Shown here: positions 17,331 through 25,728 of the stretch, piece after piece
Numbering within the stretch: the first letter of the stretch is position 1
How the letters are laid out: the number at the start of each line of letters is the position of its first letter
Assembly (NCBI GenBank): GCA_027487905.1
Contig: JAIYCR010000027.1
Span: forward strand, 1-61,377
Length of the DNA: 61,377 bases
Origin: Rubrivivax sp.
Lineage (GTDB): Bacteria > Pseudomonadota > Gammaproteobacteria > Burkholderiales > Burkholderiaceae_C
Direction of reading: 5' to 3'
Position numbers and translations under genes: made by a program
The notes under the pieces: model-generated
Databases searched by the model: none
What the model was told of the DNA's origin: nothing
The model's input: only the letters and a program-made list of their open reading frames with translations

Positions 17331-18412
17331 ACCAGCACGCTTGCGAGCACGAAGACCTCGGCGACGGCTGGTGCGGCGACGCTACCTCGGTCGTCGAGTT
17401 CCTGCGTCCACTGCGCGACCAGCTCGATGCACCCGGCGTGCTGGAAGTCTGCGTCAACCGCCCGGGCGAGCTGCTGGTCGAGACCGTGCGAGGCTGGCAG
17501 ACCGTGCCGGCCCCGGAGATGACGCAGGAGCGCTGCCTGTCGCTGGCGACGGCGGTGGCCACCTTCTGCGACCAGCAGGTCAACCAGGAACGGCCGCTGC
17601 TGTCGGCCACGCTGCCAAGCGGCGAACGCATTCAGTTCGTCATCCCTCCAGCCGTGCCGCGCGGCACGGTGTCGATCACCGTGCGCAAGCCGTCGCACCT
17701 GATCAAGCGGCTCGACGACTTCGAACGCGAGGGGCTGTTTGAGCGCACGGCCACCGTGACACGGACACCGAACGCGGAGCTGCTGCCGTTCGAACGCGAA
17801 CTGGTGCAGCTGAAGGATGCCGGCCGCTACGCCGAGTTCCTGCGCCTCGCGGTGCGCAAGCACCAGACCATCGTCGTCAGCGGCAAGACCGGCTCGGGCA
17901 AGACCACCTTCATGAAGGGCCTGGTCGAGGAAGTGCCGAAGCACGAGCGCCTCATCACGATCCAGGACACGGCGGAGCTGACGCTGCCGAACCACCCGAA
18001 CGTGGTGCACCTGTTCTACAGCAAGGACGCCCAGGGCACGGCCCGCGTGACGGCCAAGTCTCTGCTCGAAGCCTGCCTGCGCATGAAACCCGATCGGATC
18101 TTCCTGGCCGAGGTGCGTGGCGACGAGTGCTTCTACTTCGTGCGCCTCGCAGCCTCGGGCCACCCGGGAAGCATCACCAGCGTGCACGCGGGCAGCTGCG
18201 CTCTGGCCTTCGAGCAGATGTCGCTGATGATCCGCGAGACCGGTGCCGGCGGCGGCCTGCGCATGGACGAGATCAAGTGGCTGCTGAGCGTCGTGGTCGA
18301 CGTGATCGTGCAGTTCGATCGCGACGAGCGCGGACGCTTCATCTCCGAAATACTCTATGAGCCCCGGCGCCAGCGGCTCGGCCGCTGGGATCAACAGGGG
18401 GCGGCAGCGTGA
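17327..18412 (+). CDS. virB11: VirB11 hexameric ATPase
   Basis: A 361-residue traffic ATPase. Walker A is GKTGSGKTT (residues 186-194), the Asp box LITIQDTAEL, Walker B RIFLAEVRGDE and the His box (SGHPGSITSVHAGS) follow in order. It switches the T4SS between pilus assembly and DNA export. It overlaps virB10 and virD4 by four bases each. Confidence 0.97.
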   Translation: MNQHACEHEDLGDGWCGDATSVVEFLRPLRDQLDAPGVLEVCVNRPGELLVETVRGWQTVPAPEMTQERCLSLATAVATFCDQQVNQERPLLSATLPSGERIQFVIPPAVPRGTVSITVRKPSHLIKRLDDFEREGLFERTATVTRTPNAELLPFERELVQLKDAGRYAEFLRLAVRKHQTIVVSGKTGSGKTTFMKGLVEEVPKHERLITIQDTAELTLPNHPNVVHLFYSKDAQGTARVTAKSLLEACLRMKPDRIFLAEVRGDECFYFVRLAASGHPGSITSVHAGSCALAFEQMSLMIRETGAGGGLRMDEIKWLLSVVVDVIVQFDRDERGRFISEILYEPRRQRLGRWDQQGAAA

Positions 18413-20481
18413 GCAGCGTCGCAGCCCTGCCGTTCTCGGCCTGGCCCACGGGCCGCAAGGTCGCAGCGGGCGCCTTTGCCATCGTCGGCTATGTGGCGCT
18501 GGCCTGTGCGGCGGTGTACCTGGCCGGCGTGCTGTTCCTGGTGCTGAACAAAGCGAACCCGAAGCAGGCGCAATTCGCCAGCATCGTCCACTACTGGGAT
18601 CTGTACGCCGACGATTCCCAGCTTCGCAAGAAGTTGCAGCTCGCCATCGGCGTCTCGGGGATCGGCCTGATGGTTCTGCTGCCGGCCGGCCTGGTCGCTG
18701 CCGCCCGGCCGCGACGGGCGCTGCACGGCGATGCCCGGTTCGCCAGCCCGGCCGAGGTCGATCGCGCCGGGCTCACGGGCGGTGACGGGCAGCCGGCCAT
18801 CCTCATTGGTCGGCATCGCGGCAAGTTCCTCGCGCTGCCGGGCCAACTGTCGGTGATGCTGTCGGCTCCCACCCGCAGCGGCAAGGGCGTCGGGGTGGTC
18901 ATCCCCAACCTGCTGAACTGGCCCGACTCTGTCGTGGTGCTCGACATCAAGGGCGAGAACTACGACATCACGGCCGGCTACCGAGCCGCGCACGGCCAGG
19001 CGGTCTATGCCTTCTCCCCTTTCGACGAAGCCGCGCGCAGCCACCGCTGGAACCCGCTGACTACCGTGCGCTCCAGCCCACTGCACCGCGTCGGCGACCT
19101 CCTCACCATCGGCCAAGTCTTCTTCCCCAACGACGGCGGCGGCACGTCATCGGAAGCCTTCTTCAACGACCAGGCGCGCAACCTGTTCCTGGGTCTCGGC
19201 CTCGTCCTCCTCGAAACGCCGTCACTCCCCCGCACCATCGGCGAGATGCTGCGCCAGTCCTCGGGCAAGGGTCGGTCGCTGAAGGACCACCTAAGCGGCC
19301 TGATCACCCAGCGCCGCGAGGAAGGAAACCCACTCACGGAAGAATGCGCCGATGCCCTGCAGCGCCTGCTGTCGAACTCGGAGAACACGCTGTCCAGCGT
19401 GGTCGCCACCTTCAACGCGCCGCTGACGATCTTCGCGGATGCGGTGGTGGACGCGGCCACCAGCGCCGACGACTTTCGGCTCGAGGACGTGCGCCGCCGC
19501 CGCATGTCGGTCTACGTGCGCATCCCACCGAACCGGCTGGCCAATGCCCGTCCGCTGCTGAACCTGTTCTTCTCGCAGCTCGTCAGCCTGAACACGCAGG
19601 CCCTGCCGGAGCAAGACCAGACGCTGAAGGTGCAGTGCCTGCTGGTCAACGACGAGTTCGCGGCGATGGGGCGCGTGGGCGTCATCACGAACGCCGCGGC
19701 CTTTCTGGCTGGCTACAACCTGCGGCTGCTGACCGTGGTGCAAGCCATGTCGCAACTCGATGCCGTCTACGGCGACAAGGAAGCCCGTACCTTCGCCACC
19801 AACCACGGGCTGCAGATCCTCTATGCGCCGCGCGAGCAGCGCGACGCCGACGAGTACAGCGCCATGCTCGGCCACCTCACCGAGCGCGCCACCTCGCGCG
19901 GGCGCAGCCGGTCCTTCAGCGGCCACGGGTCGAGCACGGTCAGCCGCAACGAGAGCGAACAACGCCGCGCACTGCTGCTGCCGCAGGAGTTCAAGGAACT
20001 GGGCAGCGAGCGTCTGGTGGTGATCTTCGAGAACTGCAAGCCCATCCTCGGCGAGAAGATCCGCTACTACCGCGATAAGGCCTTCACCTCGCGCCTGCTG
20101 AAGCCACCGGCCGTGCCGCACATGGACATGGACCTGCACCTGGCGCGGGTCCAACAGCGCTGGCGCTATGCCGACGACGAACTACTGGCCGGGCAGACCT
20201 TGAGCCTGGAGGCGCTGGCCCACGACCACACGCTGCTGCCGGACTCGTTCGAAGGCCCGCCGGACAAGGTCGCCGACGAGCTGTTGACCTTCTTCGACAA
20301 GGGCGCGCCTGGCATCCCTGGCATCGGCGGATCGATCGAGCCTGTCGCTGACGAAGACGGCGTTCTGCTGGCCGAAAGCGACACGGCGGAAACGACGCTG
20401 GACGTGGCCGCACTCGACGCCGACATCGACGTGGCGCCGGGTGTCGAACCCGGCCCGCAAGAGACCCAGATCGTGCCCTGA
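18409..20481 (+). CDS. virD4: VirD4/TraG coupling protein
   Basis: A 690-residue type IV coupling protein. Two N-terminal membrane spans (around residues 18-48 and 82-105), Walker A APTRSGKGVG (residues 153-162), Walker B CLLVNDEFAAMG and the late motif VQAMSQLDAVYG are all present. It recruits the relaxase-DNA complex to the channel. The acidic C-terminal tail after about residue 600 may recognise substrate. The cognate relaxase is at 45.6-46.6 kb. Confidence 0.97.
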   Translation: MSSVAALPFSAWPTGRKVAAGAFAIVGYVALACAAVYLAGVLFLVLNKANPKQAQFASIVHYWDLYADDSQLRKKLQLAIGVSGIGLMVLLPAGLVAAARPRRALHGDARFASPAEVDRAGLTGGDGQPAILIGRHRGKFLALPGQLSVMLSAPTRSGKGVGVVIPNLLNWPDSVVVLDIKGENYDITAGYRAAHGQAVYAFSPFDEAARSHRWNPLTTVRSSPLHRVGDLLTIGQVFFPNDGGGTSSEAFFNDQARNLFLGLGLVLLETPSLPRTIGEMLRQSSGKGRSLKDHLSGLITQRREEGNPLTEECADALQRLLSNSENTLSSVVATFNAPLTIFADAVVDAATSADDFRLEDVRRRRMSVYVRIPPNRLANARPLLNLFFSQLVSLNTQALPEQDQTLKVQCLLVNDEFAAMGRVGVITNAAAFLAGYNLRLLTVVQAMSQLDAVYGDKEARTFATNHGLQILYAPREQRDADEYSAMLGHLTERATSRGRSRSFSGHGSSTVSRNESEQRRALLLPQEFKELGSERLVVIFENCKPILGEKIRYYRDKAFTSRLLKPPAVPHMDMDLHLARVQQRWRYADDELLAGQTLSLEALAHDHTLLPDSFEGPPDKVADELLTFFDKGAPGIPGIGGSIEPVADEDGVLLAESDTAETTLDVAALDADIDVAPGVEPGPQETQIVP

Positions 20482-20499
20482 GAACGCGGGAGACCTGCC

Positions 20500-21144
20500 A
20501 TGCGCAACACCACCCCACTTGTCCCCTGGCTGCTCGTACTCGCCTCCTGCAGCTCGCCCCCGAAGCCGCCGACCGTAGACGAGTCGCAGAAGCGGCCGGT
20601 GAACTCGCAGATGGCCGTCGAGCTGCAGGTGTGCAAGAACGACCTGCAGAACACGCGCCTGCTGGCCACCGAGTCCAGTCGCATCGCGGAGACCACCGCG
20701 GCCACGCTGGCGAACATGGCGGCGCGCCAGCAGCTCCTGGCCGCCATGCACATGCCAGCCGCCCAGCAGGTGAAGGCCAACAGCGTCTTCACCGTGCGCT
20801 TCGACTTCGGCAGTACGCGCGTCGCCATCCCGCCCGACGTGACCGCCGCGCTGGTCGAGGATGCCAAGGCATCGCCGCTGGTCCTGCTGCGCGGGCGCAC
20901 CGACGGCACCAGCGACGCGCCGGCCGAGAGCCGCATCGCCCGCGAGCGGGCCGCGGCCGTGCGTGACTACCTGGTGGCCGCGGGCGTGGACCCGGCACGC
21001 ATTCGCACCACTTACCAGCCCGCCGGCGATCACGTAGCCGACAACGCCAGCGCTGGGGGCCGCAACCTGAACCGGCGCGTCGAGATCGAGCTGTACCGCG
21101 CGCTGCCGGTTGCCCTGACCACGACCGCCGTCGCCCAGCCCTGA
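20500..21144 (+). CDS. OmpA-family lipoprotein
   Basis: A 214-residue protein with a lipobox (LLVLASC, Cys at residue 18) and a C-terminal OmpA-like peptidoglycan-binding domain (FTVRFDFGSTRVAI; RGRTDGTSDAPAESRIARER; GGRNLNRRVEIEL). It is probably an outer-membrane-anchored protein tethered to the cell wall. It lies just after virD4 and may support the channel, in the way VirB7 does, although VirB7 proteins are much smaller. Confidence 0.88.
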   Translation: MRNTTPLVPWLLVLASCSSPPKPPTVDESQKRPVNSQMAVELQVCKNDLQNTRLLATESSRIAETTAATLANMAARQQLLAAMHMPAAQQVKANSVFTVRFDFGSTRVAIPPDVTAALVEDAKASPLVLLRGRTDGTSDAPAESRIARERAAAVRDYLVAAGVDPARIRTTYQPAGDHVADNASAGGRNLNRRVEIELYRALPVALTTTAVAQP

Positions 21145-21176
21145 GCCTTCTTCCAACCCAACACCGCGAGGTCGCC

Positions 21177-22322
21177 ATGGATGCAGACAACTCCCCCGTC
21201 CACCGGGCAGCGCCCGCCCAGGGCGGCACCGTCGAGCCGGCCAATCGCGCACCCGTGGCGATCGAGCGGTTCCAGACGCCGACGGACACGGCCGGCGAAC
21301 GCTACGAGATGCGTGATCCCTTCGCCGAGGTGACCTACCGCGCGAACACGTTCCCCGAGATGGTCGCCAAGGCCGATCAACTCGGAGGCACGCGCATCGT
21401 CGCGGTAGCCGAAGACGGAAAGCGCACGCCGATCCAGAAGGTCGATGGCGAGTGGCAGCGCGGGCCGCAGCAGCGCCCTGCGGCGCCGGAGCGTCCTTTG
21501 GACCCCGTGCCGGCGCGTGACGAGATACCCGAGGTCACCAACGTGGTTCCGATGCCCGGCGCCGCCAAATCGCCTGCACAGCCCGAACAGGTCAATGCCA
21601 AGGCCATCGCCAAGATCGACGCCCAGGCCGAACGCGCCGCGCTCGTGGCGCGCCTCGAATCCGCACTGATGGACCGCTACATCATCAAGCGCGCCCCGGT
21701 GACGATGGGCGACGTGACCATCGGCCGCACCGAGTACCGCTTTCGCGGCGATACCTCGCGTGTGGCCTTCACCGAGTCGACCTTCCGCCTGGCCACCGAC
21801 ACCAACAGCCCCTCGGTCGCCCGCTCCATGGTTGATGTGGCCGAGGCGCGCAACTGGAAGGCCCTGCGCGTCTCGGGCAACGAAGACTTCAAGCGCATGG
21901 TCTGGCTCGAAGCATCCGTGCGGGGCGTCAAGACCCTGGGCTACGAGCCGAACCCCGGCGACCTGGAACTGCTCAAACGTGAACGCGAGGCTCGCCTGGT
22001 CAACCGCATCGAGCCGGCCCGTGATGCCAGCGGCGGCGCTGCGGCGGCGCCGGCCGAGAAGGCATCTGCCCGCGGCAGCGGTGGCCGCAAGGCCGTGCTG
22101 GCCGCCATCGAAGCGGTGCTGGTCGCCAAGAAGGTCCCCGAGAAGCAGCGCGCTGCAGTGATGGCCGCCGCGACCGAGAAGCTGGCCCAGCGCATCCGCG
22201 ACGGCCAAGTGCCCAGGGTGAAGGTATACGACAAGGCTGCGCCGTCGCAGCGCCCGGTTGTCGTCCCCACGCCCGAGATGCAGCGCACACGCGACCGCGC
22301 TGCGCCGTCGCCCGCACGATGA
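21177..22322 (+). CDS. LPD7 domain protein
   Basis: A 381-residue protein. Its centre (TFRLATDTNSPSVARSMVDV, then WKALRVSGNEDFKRMVWLEA and GYEPNPGDLELL) matches the LPD7 domain found in relaxases and large polyvalent proteins of mobile elements. The rest is low-complexity linker and a helical C-terminus (RKAVLAAIEAVLVAKKVPEK). It may be a relaxosome accessory factor. The position, between T4SS genes and DUF1173, is the only other clue. Confidence 0.8.
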   Translation: MDADNSPVHRAAPAQGGTVEPANRAPVAIERFQTPTDTAGERYEMRDPFAEVTYRANTFPEMVAKADQLGGTRIVAVAEDGKRTPIQKVDGEWQRGPQQRPAAPERPLDPVPARDEIPEVTNVVPMPGAAKSPAQPEQVNAKAIAKIDAQAERAALVARLESALMDRYIIKRAPVTMGDVTIGRTEYRFRGDTSRVAFTESTFRLATDTNSPSVARSMVDVAEARNWKALRVSGNEDFKRMVWLEASVRGVKTLGYEPNPGDLELLKREREARLVNRIEPARDASGGAAAAPAEKASARGSGGRKAVLAAIEAVLVAKKVPEKQRAAVMAAATEKLAQRIRDGQVPRVKVYDKAAPSQRPVVVPTPEMQRTRDRAAPSPAR

Positions 22323-22332
22323 GGCCTCGCCA

Positions 22333-23637
22333 GTGGAAGAGTCGACCCACGGCGTCACGGCTCCATCCGCGATCTTCGAGATCGGCGGCCGGCGTTTCGA
22401 GATCGGATCGCGCGGGTTTGCGGATGCCATTGCCGAAGCCCATGCCTCGCACCAACGCCCTCGCTGCATGTGCCTGGTGGATGGCGTGGAGATGTACGTG
22501 GCCCGCCTCGCGGGTTCGGATCGGGGCTACATCGTCAAGCGCATGCCCGACACGGGCAGCCATCACGCGCCCGACTGCGCGTCCTACGAACCGCCTGTAG
22601 AGTTCTCCGGCCTGGGGCAGGTGCTGGGCAGCGCGATCACCGAAGACCCGGCCACCGGTGAGACCACGCTGAGGCTGGACTTCCCGCTGGCAAGGATGCC
22701 CGGCCGATCAACGATGCCGCCGGTCAGTGGCGAGAGTGACAGCGTCTCCTCCTCCGGCGCCAAGCTTTCGTTGCGGGGCCTGCTGCACTACATGTGGGAC
22801 CAGGCCGAGCTGACGCGCTGGAATCCGGGATTCGCGGGCAAGCGGACCTGGGCCACGGTGCGAAGGCATCTACTCCAGGCCGCGGAGCGCAAGCTCGCGC
22901 GCGGTGACGCGCTGCGCGCCCGGCTCTACGTGCCGGAACCCTTCTCCATCTACGAGCGCGACGCGATCAACGCCCGGCGGCTTGCTCAGTGGCAGCACGC
23001 CGTGGCCGCGCCTGGGAAGGCGCAGCACCTGATGCTGCTGATCGGCGAGGTCAAGGAAATCGTGCCGGCACGCTACGGCTTCAAGGCGATCGTGAAGCAC
23101 CTGCCCGACCAGGCCTTCTCAATCGACGAGCAGCTCTACCGGCGGCTCGGGCGCCGCTTCGAACCCGAACTGGCGCTGTGGGGCGCCAGCGCCGACATCC
23201 ACATGGTGATGATCGCCACCTTCGGCGTGAGCAGTGCCGGCGTTCCGGCGATCCACGAGCTGTGCCTGATGCCGGTGACGCGGCAATGGCTGCCAGTCGA
23301 GGATGGCTTCGAGAAGCAGCTCCTGGACAGGCTCGTCGGCGAGAACCGCGCGTTCGTGAAGGGCCTGCGCTACAACCTCGGGCAGGGCAACGGGATCGCG
23401 AGCGCCGTGCTCACCGACTGCGAAGGGTCGGTGCCGATGCTGTTCATCGTTCCCGCAGGCCTCGACGAAGCGACTCCGGGTCGCGCGACTGGCGACCCAG
23501 GCCCGGCGGTGTGGATGTGGCGTCGAACCGGTGAGCCGATGCCTCCCTTCCCGCAGAGGTGCACCCAATCGCCCAGGCTGACGGGGCCCGCGCATGCACA
23601 ACGCCCACCCCAGCCGGCCCATGCCGAACGTCCATAG
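22333..23637 (+). CDS. DUF1173 family protein
   Basis: A 434-residue protein beginning at GTG 22333, with GAGG at 22321-22324 and the previous stop 11 bases upstream. Features typical of DUF1173 are RCMCLVDGVEMYVARLAG, the Cys/His-containing segment MPDTGSHHAPDCASYEPP, and LSLRGLLHYMWDQAELTRWN. DUF1173 genes occur in conjugative elements and their role is unknown. The Cys/His segment could bind a metal. Confidence 0.85.
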   Translation: MEESTHGVTAPSAIFEIGGRRFEIGSRGFADAIAEAHASHQRPRCMCLVDGVEMYVARLAGSDRGYIVKRMPDTGSHHAPDCASYEPPVEFSGLGQVLGSAITEDPATGETTLRLDFPLARMPGRSTMPPVSGESDSVSSSGAKLSLRGLLHYMWDQAELTRWNPGFAGKRTWATVRRHLLQAAERKLARGDALRARLYVPEPFSIYERDAINARRLAQWQHAVAAPGKAQHLMLLIGEVKEIVPARYGFKAIVKHLPDQAFSIDEQLYRRLGRRFEPELALWGASADIHMVMIATFGVSSAGVPAIHELCLMPVTRQWLPVEDGFEKQLLDRLVGENRAFVKGLRYNLGQGNGIASAVLTDCEGSVPMLFIVPAGLDEATPGRATGDPGPAVWMWRRTGEPMPPFPQRCTQSPRLTGPAHAQRPPQPAHAERP

Positions 23638-23667
23638 AATGCATCACTTGCAAATAAGTAGTGCATT
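23638..23667 (+). promoter_or_regulatory. Inverted-repeat operator upstream of abiEi
   Basis: Imperfect 12-bp arms, AATGCATCACTT and AAGTAGTGCATT (10 of 12 pair), are separated by GCAAAT. They lie directly after the DUF1173 stop and 16 bases before the abiEi ATG. AbiEi antitoxins are known to repress their own promoter through inverted repeats, so this is the likely operator. A weak promoter (TTGCAA 23648-23653, TACCAT 23672-23677) overlaps it. Confidence 0.7.
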
Positions 23668-23683
23668 TTGCTACCATGCCGGC

Positions 23684-24292
23684 ATGCCCGCCCAAAGCCA
23701 TGCCGAGAAGCTGCTACGCCTCGCCGCGAAGCAGCCCGCCGTGTCCGCGCGTGAGCTGTCCGCGCACGGTATTCCTGCGCGCACGGTCTCGCGCATGGCT
23801 GCACGTGGTCAAGTCCGCCGCGTCGGCCGCGGGCTCTACACCGGCACTGAGGGGTCCCCGAGTGCACACCAGTCGGTGATCGAGGTGACCAGGCTGGCGC
23901 CCAAAGCCGTGGTGTGCCTTCTCTCTGCCCTGGAGATCCACGGCATCGGTGTGCAGGCTCCCTTCGAGGTCTGGATCGCGCTGCCGGCCGGCACGCACGC
24001 ACCGAAAGGCTCCCAGGTTGCCCTGCGCGTCACTCGCCTGTCAGGCGAGGCTTTCACCGAGGGCATCGAGACTGTCGTGCTCGACGGCGCGCCGGTCCGG
24101 GTCTTCAGCCTGGCCAAGACCATCACCGACTGCTTCAAGCTGCGCAGCAAGGTGGGCCTCGACGTGGCGCTCGAAGCCCTGCGCGAGGCCTGGCAGCAGC
24201 GCAAGGTGACGATGGACGACCTGTGGTGCTACGCCAAGGTCAACCGGATGACCAATGTGATGCGCCCGTACCTGGAGGCAATGACGGGATGA
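23684..24292 (+). CDS. abiEi: AbiEi antitoxin / autorepressor
   Basis: A 202-residue protein with an N-terminal winged-helix domain (SARELSAHGIPARTVSRMAA, GQVRRVGRGLY) and an AbiEi C-terminal antitoxin domain (PKAVVCLLSALEIHGIG; PVRVFSLAKTITDCFKLRSK). AbiEi neutralises AbiEii and represses the pair (type IV toxin-antitoxin system). It is followed by abiEii with an ATGA overlap. Such pairs stabilise mobile elements and can abort phage infection. Confidence 0.92.
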   Translation: MPAQSHAEKLLRLAAKQPAVSARELSAHGIPARTVSRMAARGQVRRVGRGLYTGTEGSPSAHQSVIEVTRLAPKAVVCLLSALEIHGIGVQAPFEVWIALPAGTHAPKGSQVALRVTRLSGEAFTEGIETVVLDGAPVRVFSLAKTITDCFKLRSKVGLDVALEALREAWQQRKVTMDDLWCYAKVNRMTNVMRPYLEAMTG

Positions 24293-25254
24293 GCGCGGAC
24301 CGGCCGGCCTCGGTACTTGCCCGCCTGCTCAACCGGTCGCGGAGCACTGGCGAGAACTACAACCTCCTGCTCTCGCGCTTTGCGATCGAGCGGCTGCTGT
24401 ACCGGCTCTCGGTGTCCCCGCACGCGGGCAACTTCGTGCTGAAGGGCGCGCTGCTGTTTGCGCTTTGGTTCGACACGCCGCACCGACCGACGAAGGACGC
24501 CGACCTGCTGGGCTTCGGCGCAGATGACGCGGACACGCTGCGAAGCACTTTCACCGCGATCTGCGCGATCGACGCCGACGACGGCATCCGATACGAGACT
24601 GAGGGCATGCGGATCGCGCCGATCCGCGAAGACAACGTCTACGGCGGACTGCGCCTGACCATTCCGGCGTTCATCGGCAGTGCACGCCTGCCAGTGCAGG
24701 TGGACATTGGATTCGGCGACGCGATCACGCCCGCCCCCGAGACCGTCACCTTCCCGACGCTGCTCGACGACCTGGCAGCGCCATCGTTGCGGGCGTATCC
24801 CGTCTATACCGTCATTGCCGAGAAGCTCCACGCGATGGTCGTGCTGGGCATGAACAACAGCCGGATGAAGGACTTCTTCGACCTCGCAGTGATCGCCAGG
24901 ACGACCGAACTCGACGGCCGCACGCTGGTGGACGCAATCTGCGCGACATTTGCAAGGCGGAACACATCTCTGCCGACTTCAACTCCCGCGGCGCTGACGA
25001 CCGAGTTCTCGTCGAACCCGATCAAGGCCCAGCAGTGGCGGACATTCGTCACCAAGGCGGGTCTGCAGTGGACCAGCCTCGAGGAGGTGGTGGGCGTGCT
25101 CGCAGCGTTCCTCATTCCGGCGATCGTCGCGTGCGGCATTCGCCGTGACTTCGAGTCGAAGTGGATCCCCTCGGCGCGCGAGTGGGACGTTGGCGGCGGA
25201 ACCAGTCCAAGTTCAGTAGCACCTTCGCCTGGTCAAGAAAGCGGCGCTGCTTGA
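24289..25254 (+). CDS. abiEii: AbiEii nucleotidyltransferase toxin
   Basis: A 321-residue toxin of the DNA polymerase beta-type nucleotidyltransferase fold: NFVLKGALLFALW, then PTKDADLLGFG (acidic pair), LPVQVDIGFGDAITP and KLHAMVVLGMNNSRMKDFFD. Family members transfer nucleotides to tRNA acceptor ends in some cases. The last ~20 residues (VGGGTSPSSVAPSPGQESGAA region) are unlike a normal AbiEii end. They coincide with minus-strand coding remnants, so the gene tail was probably replaced by a recombination junction. Confidence 0.9.
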   Translation: MSADRPASVLARLLNRSRSTGENYNLLLSRFAIERLLYRLSVSPHAGNFVLKGALLFALWFDTPHRPTKDADLLGFGADDADTLRSTFTAICAIDADDGIRYETEGMRIAPIREDNVYGGLRLTIPAFIGSARLPVQVDIGFGDAITPAPETVTFPTLLDDLAAPSLRAYPVYTVIAEKLHAMVVLGMNNSRMKDFFDLAVIARTTELDGRTLVDAICATFARRNTSLPTSTPAALTTEFSSNPIKAQQWRTFVTKAGLQWTSLEEVVGVLAAFLIPAIVACGIRRDFESKWIPSAREWDVGGGTSPSSVAPSPGQESGAA

Positions 25255-25463
25255 ACGTCGCAAACGCCTCGGAGACATCGGTCGCGTTCGGAGCCGCCAG
25301 GGGCCAGCGGTAGTACCAAGCCGCAAACCGAATCCTGGCCGGCTACAGAGCCCAGACCAAGCCGCTTCAGCAGTTCGCCAGGTGGCCGCCATTGGCTGCG
25401 GCGGTTCCAGAGATCATCGTAGAACTTACGTCGGACGTCCGCTATGAATTGAGCAGACGTCAA
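25190..25463 (-). pseudogene. Remnant of an unknown minus-strand gene
   Basis: One minus frame gives MTSAQFIADVRRKFYDDLWN and continues to about 25340. After a frame change the sequence continues as RFAAWYYRWPLAAPNATDV, then FKQRRFLDQAKVLLNLDWF towards the AbiEii end. Composition looks like true protein in both parts, so I read it as one decayed gene broken by a frameshift. I do not recognise the family, and its 3' end is uncertain. The following 25464-25728 holds nothing I can name. Confidence 0.35.
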
Positions 25464-25728
25464 ACCCTATCCGTGCAGGCGCAATACCCTTTGAACGCGA
25501 CCGTGACCGTGACGAGCGAGACCTGCCAGATTCACGGCCGTCAAGCCGACACCGATGGCACGCGTTGGCGAGACTCCATTCTTCTTCGCCCCTATGTTGG
25601 GCAACGTTCGTAGAATGGGCTAAGGTAAAACTTCGTAGAGCCGTCTCAATGGCCGTTGGAGCGCACAAGCAGCCCAGGTCACGTAGGCGACGGGCTCCAC
25701 ACATCGGGGGAGAGGATGGTCATCCGGG

